From Bacteroidales bacterium (GTDB lineage: Bacteria > Bacteroidota > Bacteroidia > Bacteroidales > UBA932), in assembly GCA_017548445.1 (NCBI GenBank), contig JAFYZZ010000048.1, positions 1 to 18,652 on the forward strand: DNA of 18,652 nt. Reading direction: 5' to 3'. How positions within the stretch are numbered: the stretch's first letter is position 1; each line of letters opens with the position of its first letter. Positions 1 to 5,996 of this stretch are shown here, piece after piece. The position numbers and the translations under genes are program-made. A model generated the notes under the pieces. That model was not told the origin of the DNA and did not search any database. It was given only the letters and a program-made list of their open reading frames with translations.

Positions 1-23
1 AGCAAAAGGAATAACTTTTTCAT
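1..23 (-). CDS. Start of an exported protein (first 7 codons only)
   Basis: An ATG at 23..21 is followed by codons reading MKKLFLL before the window ends. This is the typical beginning of a Bacteroidetes signal peptide (two lysines, then a hydrophobic run). It lies 19 bases after the stop of the NlpC/P60 gene on the same strand, spacing that fits a third gene in the transpeptidase-endopeptidase operon. Nothing can be said about its function, and so few codons could arise by chance. Confidence 0.5.
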
Positions 24-42
24 ATCGGATGATTTAAGGAAT

Positions 43-996
43 TCAATAATACCACGGGCGGACCGCCACGCTGCGGATGCCGGAGCCGTCGTCCACGTGG
101 CCGAGGATACGGCGCACGGCCAGCGGCTGGCGGTCGTAGAAGTCCTCGCCGTCCGGGGTCAGCGAACTGATGCGGACCACCTGCGAGGAATGGATGATCT
201 TCCCGTCGCCATAATACATCGCCACGTGGGCCACCACCATCGGCTTGCGGGCCGTGGCGGGCGTGCCGTAGAAAAGAAGGTCGCCGGGGCGCATCTGCGC
301 GAAGTCGTAGGGCACTTCCTCGCCCGTGTAGATCTGCTCGCGGGCGTTGCGCGGCAGCACGATCCCGGCCTGGCGGTACACGAACTGGGTGAAGCCGCTG
401 CAGTCGAAGTGCTTGATGCTGGCCCCGCCCCACATATAGGGCGTGCCCAGCCGGCTCCGCGCCGTCGCGAGCAGCGCCGCCTCCGAGGCCTCGCGGGTGC
501 GGACCCACTCCTCGAAATCCATCACGTCATAGGCCCGCGCCCAGCATTCCCGGCCGGAAGGCAGGAACACCTGCACCCAGCCCGGACGGCTCTCCGCGCC
601 TTTCCGCACCAGGTCCGCCATCGTAAAGTCGCACACGCGCCCGGCCAGCGTGGAGGGTTCGGTGAACAGGTGGGTGTACTCCGCCACACAGATATATTTC
701 GGCGCCGCGATCCAGGCGTCCTTGCCCGCCTCGTCCATAAACGCCACGTTCAGTTCCGTGGTCCAGACATCCTTGTAGTCGGGCGCGTCCACCTGTCGCC
801 AATAGCGTTCGGCGTCCTTCACCCGCAGCACGGTGCCCATCAGGCACTGGGTTTCGTTGCCGGATTCATAATCCGGCTCGAGCCGCAGGAAGCAGGAGGA
901 CGAGTTCACGACCGCCCACTGCGGGCCGTCGTACGATTGTGCAGTTGCGGCAAGAGCGGCGCACAAAAGCGTAATCAGAAGGAGAAGGCGTTTCAT
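43..996 (-). CDS. SH3-SH3-NlpC/P60 cell-wall endopeptidase (YkfC-like)
   Basis: A 317-residue secreted peptidoglycan peptidase. Residues 1-19 are a signal peptide ending ALAATA before Q20, so the protein should reach the periplasm. Two SH3b-like segments follow (about 28-95 and 98-160), then an NlpC/P60 domain (about 172-315). The catalytic Cys is C199 in the FDCSGF motif, His is H257 in VAHVAMYYG, and the third polar residue is probably H269 in KIIHSS. This SH3b-SH3b-NlpC/P60 layout is that of YkfC-type gamma-D-glutamyl-diaminoacid endopeptidases, which cut stem peptides or recycled muropeptides. The exact bond cut is inferred from the family. The gene starts 10 bases after the L,D-transpeptidase stop, so the two are probably co-transcribed and both act on the cell wall. 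Confidence 0.9.
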   Translation of the reverse strand: MKRLLLLITLLCAALAATAQSYDGPQWAVVNSSSCFLRLEPDYESGNETQCLMGTVLRVKDAERYWRQVDAPDYKDVWTTELNVAFMDEAGKDAWIAAPKYICVAEYTHLFTEPSTLAGRVCDFTMADLVRKGAESRPGWVQVFLPSGRECWARAYDVMDFEEWVRTREASEAALLATARSRLGTPYMWGGASIKHFDCSGFTQFVYRQAGIVLPRNAREQIYTGEEVPYDFAQMRPGDLLFYGTPATARKPMVVAHVAMYYGDGKIIHSSQVVRISSLTPDGEDFYDRQPLAVRRILGHVDDGSGIRSVAVRPWYY

Positions 997-1006
997 ATCT
1001 TGGCGA

Positions 1007-1519
1007 TTACTGCGGATCCGGAAGGATGATGACCACGGTGCCGACCTTCACGCGCTGCTTGAGGTCCACGATGTCCTCGTTGCGCAGGCGGATGCAGCCT
1101 TCGGTGGCGCGGGTTCCGATGCTCTCCGGGAACGGCGTGCCGTGGATGCCGATGTCGATGAATCCCGGCACGGCCAGGCGCAGGAACCACGGACCGTAGG
1201 CGTCCTTGACCGGCCCCTTGCCATCGTGGAAGTCGTGCGAAAGCCCTTTCGCGTTGAGCAGCTGGTTGATCTTGAAAGTCCCCTCCGGCGTCTTGTGGTC
1301 GCCCTTGACCTTCTTGGGGCCGTAATTGACGGCGCAGGAGATGCCGTATTCCTTGATGGGCGCCCCCTGCGGATCCACCAGCGTAAGCGTGAAAGCCTGC
1401 TTGTCGATCACGATGAACGGGGCCCCTTCAGCCCGGTCGAGGTATTTGTCGAAACGCCCCTGAGCCCCGGCGGAAAACGCCGGCAAAAGGAGCGACAGTA
1501 GGATGAGGACTTTCTTCAT
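1007..1519 (-). CDS. L,D-transpeptidase (YkuD domain), small secreted form
   Basis: A 170-residue protein. The start is placed at the ATG that opens a clear signal peptide (MKKVLILLSLLLPAFSAGAQ). The frame is open further upstream, but that stretch has no signal and crosses a promoter and hairpin. The YkuD domain occupies about residues 34-168. The active-site signature is complete: H126 in IHGTPF, and C142 with R144 in the TEGCIR motif, C142 being the acyl-enzyme cysteine. Family members form 3-3 peptidoglycan cross-links or attach proteins to the wall through meso-diaminopimelate; some act as L,D-carboxypeptidases instead. No LysM or PG_binding domain is present, so this is a minimal form. 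It heads a short operon with the NlpC/P60 peptidase and is separated from the utilisation cluster by a hairpin and its own promoter. Confidence 0.9.
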   Translation of the reverse strand: MKKVLILLSLLLPAFSAGAQGRFDKYLDRAEGAPFIVIDKQAFTLTLVDPQGAPIKEYGISCAVNYGPKKVKGDHKTPEGTFKINQLLNAKGLSHDFHDGKGPVKDAYGPWFLRLAVPGFIDIGIHGTPFPESIGTRATEGCIRLRNEDIVDLKQRVKVGTVVIILPDPQ

Positions 1520-1526
1520 AACAAGG

Positions 1527-1557
1527 CAAAGATACGCAATATCTTCGCGAAAATCAA
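1527..1557 (-). promoter_or_regulatory. Bacteroidetes-type promoter of the L,D-transpeptidase operon
   Basis: Read on the minus strand, TATCTTTG (1534..1527) matches the Bacteroides -7 consensus TAnnTTTG exactly. A TTGA (1557..1554) sits 19 bases upstream, where the -33 TTTG element is expected. The G of the -7 element is only 7 bases from the ATG at 1519, so transcription would begin within a few bases of the start codon, giving a nearly leaderless mRNA. Confidence 0.65.
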
Positions 1558-1560
1558 CCG

Positions 1561-1589
1561 AAAGCCGGCACGCCAATCGTGCCGGCTTT
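1561..1589 (-). terminator. Perfect 12-bp hairpin, probable end of the SusCD/ceramidase-like operon
   Basis: AAAGCCGGCACG (1561-1572) and its exact complement (1578-1589) flank a 5-base loop. The stem lies about 84 bases beyond the stop of the last ceramidase-like gene and just before the transpeptidase promoter. On the minus strand it is followed by only three T residues, then CGGTTGATTTT, so it is a weaker intrinsic terminator than the one after GH32. The plus strand has four T residues after the stem. Confidence 0.6.
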
Positions 1590-1620
1590 TCCAACCCATA
1601 ACCATTTATATTCAGGACCT

Positions 1621-1644
1621 GTCTTCCGTGCGGAACGGAAAGAC
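1621..1644. other. Small imperfect inverted repeat downstream of the last ceramidase-like gene
   Basis: GTCTTCCG (1621-1628) pairs with CGGAAAGAC (1636-1644) with one bulged A and a 7-base spacer. It lies in the 153-base gap between the ceramidase-like stop and the transpeptidase start. It could stabilise the 3' end of the operon transcript or be chance. No T-run follows it on the minus strand. Confidence 0.3.
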
Positions 1645-1672
1645 GGGCAACCCTTTTTGTCAAATAACCCGT

Positions 1673-3022
1673 TTACTCGCCGTGGGTGGCTTCGTGGATC
1701 AGGTCCAGTGCGCCGTCCACGATGGCCTTCTGCGCGTAGCCCTGCTTGAAACGGGATCCCAGCACCTCGAAGGACTGGGCGCCGTAGGACTCGTCATCCG
1801 GGATGTAGCCCGTGAACGTGCCCTGGCAGAGCGTGGTGAGCATCGTGCGGGCGTACGGGGACTTCTCCTTCAGTTCCACCGCGATCGGGTTGTACGGCTC
1901 GCCGCTCGTACCCACCACGGGGATGTCGTCGAGCATCGTCAGGTGGAGGTCGATGGTCGCTTCGCCAGCGTCTTCGTACTGGCCCTCATAGCCGGCACGG
2001 CCGCCGCCGTTCAGCTGACGGCGTGCCGGGCAGCTGACGGTCTTGTGGAGGCACTTCAGCGTGACGTTCGTCTCGAAGCTGCGCATCATCATAATCACGT
2101 ACTTCACCTCCTCGCCCAGGATCTGCCCGTAGCTCCGGATCATCCGCTCCTGCTCGCCCAGCAGACGCTGAACCTCAGGTTTCGTGCGGTCCAGGCCCTG
2201 GCCTCCCGGAGGCATCGCGTTGGAGATGTCCTCGCCGCGTGCCGCGTAGTCCGCGATGCGGATGTCGCGCAGGTCGAAGGTCTGCTGGAAATAGATCGGG
2301 TTCTGGTCGCCCGCGGCGCCGGAGGCGAAGCAGGCCACGAAGTCCTTGCCGTAGCGGGCCTCGATGTAGGTCTCGGCCTCGCCCGGGAAGTCCGCGCTCA
2401 CCTTGTCGGTGTTGCCCGTGATCACCGCGTGCATCGCATAGTTGAAGTAAGTCGCGATGGGCTTGCCGTCCAGGCCCTCGAAATAGATGACTGCCACGGT
2501 CTTGTCCGACTTTCCGTCGTAGTCCGGGCCTTCCCACCACGTGCCGCGCTCCGGATCGAAGAGGTCGCGCTTCACATTCAGGTAGCATACGCCGTTACCA
2601 TAACCCACCTTGGCGGGCACCAGCCGGTCGTTGGCCTCCTTGAGCGCCTGGAACACGCGGTTGTTGAGTTCATCGCCGAAAACCGTCGAGCCGGAATGGG
2701 TGTGGGTCCAGTTGTACAGGATGTTCCCCTCGGGGATGCCCAGTTCCTTGAAAGCCCGTTCATTGACGGCGTTGACCATCCGGATATTGCCCATCGCGGC
2801 GTCGATCGTCACGAAAGCCGCCTTCGTGACACCGTTCGTAAAGACGATGGCCCGGGCGTGGCAGTGGTCCAGGATGCCCTGGGAGGTCTTGGGAAGAGAA
2901 GCCTCGTCCGGAGTGACGTCCACCCGGGAGGCGCCGGCATACAGTTGTCCGCGCTGTGCGTGGCACAGCCCCGTCGCGAGCACCAGGGCTCCGAACAGGG
3001 TCAGCATTATCTTTTTCATCAT
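1673..3022 (-). CDS. Neutral ceramidase-like protein, copy 2 (nucleophile position is Asn)
   Basis: A 449-residue exported protein with the fold signature of neutral/alkaline non-lysosomal ceramidase N-terminal domains (Ceramidase_alk). Signal peptide is about 1-22, cleaved near CHA|Q. Recognisable zinc-site motifs are THTHSG (H107/H109), YAMH (H198), SGEPYN (E375) and DDESYGAQ (Y413). These match in order the His, His, Glu, Tyr ligands of known neutral ceramidases. The segment that reads GDxSPN around the catalytic Ser of those enzymes reads GDQNP here, placing N241 at the nucleophile position. The C-terminal immunoglobulin-like domain of true ceramidases is absent. The start overlaps the preceding stop (ATGA), so translation is probably coupled; ATG at 3019 is an alternative start. 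Substrate unknown. This is a paralogue of the gene at 3798-5153. Confidence 0.8.
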   Translation of the reverse strand: MMKKIMLTLFGALVLATGLCHAQRGQLYAGASRVDVTPDEASLPKTSQGILDHCHARAIVFTNGVTKAAFVTIDAAMGNIRMVNAVNERAFKELGIPEGNILYNWTHTHSGSTVFGDELNNRVFQALKEANDRLVPAKVGYGNGVCYLNVKRDLFDPERGTWWEGPDYDGKSDKTVAVIYFEGLDGKPIATYFNYAMHAVITGNTDKVSADFPGEAETYIEARYGKDFVACFASGAAGDQNPIYFQQTFDLRDIRIADYAARGEDISNAMPPGGQGLDRTKPEVQRLLGEQERMIRSYGQILGEEVKYVIMMMRSFETNVTLKCLHKTVSCPARRQLNGGGRAGYEGQYEDAGEATIDLHLTMLDDIPVVGTSGEPYNPIAVELKEKSPYARTMLTTLCQGTFTGYIPDDESYGAQSFEVLGSRFKQGYAQKAIVDGALDLIHEATHGE

Positions 3023-3798
3023 AACAAAGCGTTTATTACAATGTCTTCATTCTTGTGCTGGATGCCCCAGCCGGTGTATATGCAGATACACTCCTCGCCG
3101 GTAAAGACCGAACGCGACCAGGGCTTGTCCTTCAGCCGCCATTCGAGCCACTCGATGGTGAGCATCGAATAAGAGCCGCCGAAAGGGTCGGAGAAGGTTC
3201 CTTCCTCTCCTGCAGGATAGGTGGCGGCGGCCACGAAAGTGCCGTCCCCCACCCGGTCGAAGGCATCCTGGACCTGCGCCAGGAGCCCGCCGTCCTGACC
3301 GCCCGTCATAAAGAGATACGGTGCGGAATACTGCGGTCCGGACGAATGCAGATAAATCAGGGTCGCGGGAGCGCGCGCCGGGAGGGCCGTGCCGGCCCCC
3401 AGCATCGAGATCACCGCGACACGCTCCCAGTCCACTAGGTCGCCGCGGCCGCCGGGGAGCATCCCCTGCGGAGCGCGGAGGGCGTCCAGGACCGTATCAG
3501 GGTCCTGTCCGGCCGTGTTCACGACCACATAGCCGAAGGAAGCGATTTCATTGAGATACTTGTCGTAAGGGTCCTTGTCGCGCGCTTCGAAGAGGACGAC
3601 CGGGAGCGTGGTCTTCGCGGCGGCTGCCGCGAGGTCCTTCGGCGCATAGAGCCGCACGCCGCCCGTTTCCCGGGCTTCGGCCACCACCGCCTTCCAGGTT
3701 CCCGCCCCGCCTTCCTCGACGATACGCGTATTTACGCCCCCCTGTGCCGGGTTGGCACAGGAGGACAGTAAATACACAGCAAGGATAAAACGGTTCAT
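3019..3798 (-). CDS. Lipoprotein with a degenerate alpha/beta-hydrolase fold
   Basis: A 259-residue protein. A short signal peptide ends in the lipobox LSSC, predicting lipidation at C14. The body resembles chlorophyllase/cutinase-like alpha/beta hydrolases: LPVVLFEARDKDPYDKYLNEIASFGYVVV (in two parts, residues 65-93) looks like the first strand, helix and strand. VAVISMLGAG (127-136) sits where the GxSxG elbow belongs, YLFMTGGQDG (161-170) resembles the acid-bearing strand, and YSMLTIEWLEWRL (210-222) resembles the last helix. The elbow lacks canonical GxSxG and no catalytic His is obvious near residues 190-210, so the protein may be non-catalytic. It lies between two ceramidase-like genes, overlapping the first by one base (TGATG) and the second by four (ATGA), so the three are probably made in step. 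Family assignment is tentative. Confidence 0.6.
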   Translation of the reverse strand: MNRFILAVYLLSSCANPAQGGVNTRIVEEGGAGTWKAVVAEARETGGVRLYAPKDLAAAAAKTTLPVVLFEARDKDPYDKYLNEIASFGYVVVNTAGQDPDTVLDALRAPQGMLPGGRGDLVDWERVAVISMLGAGTALPARAPATLIYLHSSGPQYSAPYLFMTGGQDGGLLAQVQDAFDRVGDGTFVAAATYPAGEEGTFSDPFGGSYSMLTIEWLEWRLKDKPWSRSVFTGEECICIYTGWGIQHKNEDIVINALL

Positions 3799-5153
3799 CA
3801 GTGCGTCGCGTCGTGGATCAGGCCCAGCAGGCCGTCGACGATGCGCTTCTGGGCATAGCCCTGCTTGTAGCCGGAACCCAGCACCTCGAACACCTGGGCG
3901 CCATAGGACTCGTCGTCAGGGATATAACCGCCCCGGCCCTGGTTGTGGCCGTCCGTCACGGTGGTCATCATCGTGAAGGAATACGGCGACTTGTTTTTCA
4001 GGTCCACCGCAATCTGGTTGTAAACCTCGCCGGACACGGCGCATACGGGGATGTCGTCCAGCATCACGAGACCCAGCTCGAGGGTGATGTCGGGGGCGTC
4101 CTCATACTCGCCGGCATAACCGGCACGGCCACCGCCGTTCGTCTGGCGGCGCGCCGGGCAGGTGATGTGCGTGCGGGCGGCTTCCAGCGTGACATTGGTC
4201 TCGAAGCGGCGCATCATCATAATGACGTACTTCACCTCTTCGCCCAGCAGCTGGCCGTAGCTCTCGGCCATCCGCTTCTGCTCTTCCATCAGACGGTGCG
4301 TCTCGGGATCGTTGCGGTCCAGGCCGGTACCTCCCGGAGGCATCCGGTTGGAGATGTCCTCGCCCCGCTTGGCATAGTCCGCGATGCGGATGTCGCGCAG
4401 GTCGAAGGTCTGCTGGAAGTAGAGCGGGTTCTGGTCGCCGGCGGCGCCGGAGGAGAAGATGGCCACGAAGTCCTTGCCGTAGCGGGCTTCGATGTACTCC
4501 TCGGACTTGCCCGGGAAGTCGCCGGTGATCATATCGAGCTGGCCGGTGATGACCGCGTGCATTGCGTAGTTGTAGTACGTGGCGATGGGCTTGCCGTCGA
4601 GGGTCTCGAAATAGATCACACCCACGGTCTTGTCGGACTTGCCGTCATAGTCGGGGCCTTCCCACCACGTGCCGCGCTCGGGATCGAACAGGTCGCGCTT
4701 GACGTTGAGGTAGCAGACGCCCTTGCCGGTACCGACCTTCGCAGGCACCATATTCTGGTAAGCCTGCTTGATGGCCTGGTACATCCGCTCGGTCATCTCG
4801 TCCGCAGGGACGGTGCCGGTCGAGTGGCAGTGGGTGCCGTTGTAGATGATGTTGCCCTGAGGGATGCCGAATTCCTTCTCGATACGCTCGTTCACGGCGT
4901 CGACGCAACGCTGGTTGGCATTGCCGTCCACGTTCGCGAGACCGGCGATGTTGGTGCCGTTCGAGAAGAGGATGACACGGAAGTGGGTACGGTCGAGGAT
5001 ACCGTAGGAGTTCCGGCCCAGCTGGTCCTCCGCAGGCGTGACGTCAATCTTGGCCGCGCCGACTTTCAGCTGGCCGCGGGCGTGGTTCTGCGCAAAGGCC
5101 TGGCCCGAAACGAGCAGGAGCGCACACGCTACAAGGATATGACTGATTTTCAT
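3798..5153 (-). CDS. Neutral ceramidase-like protein, copy 1 (nucleophile position is Asn)
   Basis: A 451-residue exported protein of the Ceramidase_alk type. The ATG at 5153 is chosen because it opens the signal peptide MKISHILVACALLLVSGQAFA, cleaved before Q22; a TTG four codons earlier overlaps the preceding gene and is less likely. Zinc-ligand motifs are THCH (H108/H110), YAMH (H199), SGEVYN (E376) and DDESYGAQ (Y417). The nucleophile segment reads GDQNP, giving N242 where ceramidases have Ser. It is close to copy 2 (1673-3022): residues 145-177 are identical between them, and large differences are confined to the N-terminal third and the end. The gene begins one base after the DUF3823 stop (TAG-T-ATG). 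It may hydrolyse an amide or ester in the glycan targeted by the cluster, but ceramide as substrate is not supported. Confidence 0.8.
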   Translation of the reverse strand: MKISHILVACALLLVSGQAFAQNHARGQLKVGAAKIDVTPAEDQLGRNSYGILDRTHFRVILFSNGTNIAGLANVDGNANQRCVDAVNERIEKEFGIPQGNIIYNGTHCHSTGTVPADEMTERMYQAIKQAYQNMVPAKVGTGKGVCYLNVKRDLFDPERGTWWEGPDYDGKSDKTVGVIYFETLDGKPIATYYNYAMHAVITGQLDMITGDFPGKSEEYIEARYGKDFVAIFSSGAAGDQNPLYFQQTFDLRDIRIADYAKRGEDISNRMPPGGTGLDRNDPETHRLMEEQKRMAESYGQLLGEEVKYVIMMMRRFETNVTLEAARTHITCPARRQTNGGGRAGYAGEYEDAPDITLELGLVMLDDIPVCAVSGEVYNQIAVDLKNKSPYSFTMMTTVTDGHNQGRGGYIPDDESYGAQVFEVLGSGYKQGYAQKRIVDGLLGLIHDATH

Positions 5154-5154
5154 A

Positions 5155-5982
5155 CTAGTAGACAATCTTTACGGTAGGACTGTAGTTGTAGAAACGGGAG
5201 CCGTTGGCGCCGTTGCCGGTGGCACATACCGCGATGCGGAAGAAGTGCTCCTTGCCCTTGCCTGCGTACTTGAACTCGCTGATGTTCGCCGTGAGCGTCG
5301 GATCGATGGTCAGCGTGTAGGTGGCACCATCCGCCTTGACTTCGTTCACCACGGCGCCGGTACCCTTGACATCCAGCATATTGGCGCCCTGGTCCTGGCT
5401 GCAGTAGTTGCAATACATACCTACGTAGCAGTCGGGATAGCAGAGCAGTCTGGCGTCGTAGATGGTGTTCGCCTTGGTGGCGTCACCCAGTTCGACGGAG
5501 AAGGTCGCGACGAACTTGCCGCCCTGGAGCTCGATCTTCGGGTTGACGATGCGGCAATACGGCGTGACGGTCCAGTCGAGGACGTTCTCGCCCGGATTGA
5601 TCCGGACGTCGTCCTTGGTGACGGGATAGAAGTTGTCGGACAGCGCGGCGATACGGTAGTTGCCGGAGAAGACCTGGGTGTTGGAATATGTGCCATCATA
5701 TTTGATGTGCCAATACTGGGTACCGGTACCCTCCAGGGGAATATTGTACACCTCGGAATAATCCTTCTCGTACACGGAGAAATAGCCCGTGGTCGGGGAG
5801 CCGAAATAGGCGCCGCCGAAGAAGTTGCCGTACTTGCACTCGGTCGGGACGTTGTCTCCTGTCTTGGAGTCGATGATCCGGCCGGTAATGGATGCATTCG
5901 GTCCCTCGTAGTTGTCCATCTTGAAGAAGACGCAGGAGTTGACCATCAATGCAAGCGGGAGTAAAAAGAGTATTTTTTTCAT
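5155..5982 (-). CDS. DUF3823-family lipoprotein with a four-cysteine cluster
   Basis: A 275-residue lipoprotein. The signal peptide MKKILFLLPLALMVNSC gives lipidation at C17; an ATG four codons upstream is possible but adds only MTQV. Residues 22-145 carry the DUF3823 pattern: DNYEGPN near the N terminus, then TGRIIDSKTGDNV (33-45), then YDGTYSNTQVFSGNYRI (95-111). DUF3823 proteins are commonly encoded directly after SusD in Bacteroidetes and probably sit on the cell surface helping glycan binding, as SusE/SusF do. Beyond 145 is a beta-rich C-terminal region. It contains C181, C185, C191 and C194 in a tight CX3CX5CX2C arrangement flanked by tyrosines, which I do not recognise as a usual part of this family. 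The gene lies 14 bases after the SusD stop. Confidence 0.85.
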   Translation of the reverse strand: MKKILFLLPLALMVNSCVFFKMDNYEGPNASITGRIIDSKTGDNVPTECKYGNFFGGAYFGSPTTGYFSVYEKDYSEVYNIPLEGTGTQYWHIKYDGTYSNTQVFSGNYRIAALSDNFYPVTKDDVRINPGENVLDWTVTPYCRIVNPKIELQGGKFVATFSVELGDATKANTIYDARLLCYPDCYVGMYCNYCSQDQGANMLDVKGTGAVVNEVKADGATYTLTIDPTLTANISEFKYAGKGKEHFFRIAVCATGNGANGSRFYNYSPTVKIVY

Positions 5983-5996
5983 AACCTGGGTCATTT

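Noticed and set aside
1520..1663. An upstream extension of the L,D-transpeptidase frame
   Set aside because: It runs through a 12-bp perfect hairpin and a consensus promoter, and the signal peptide begins only at 1519.
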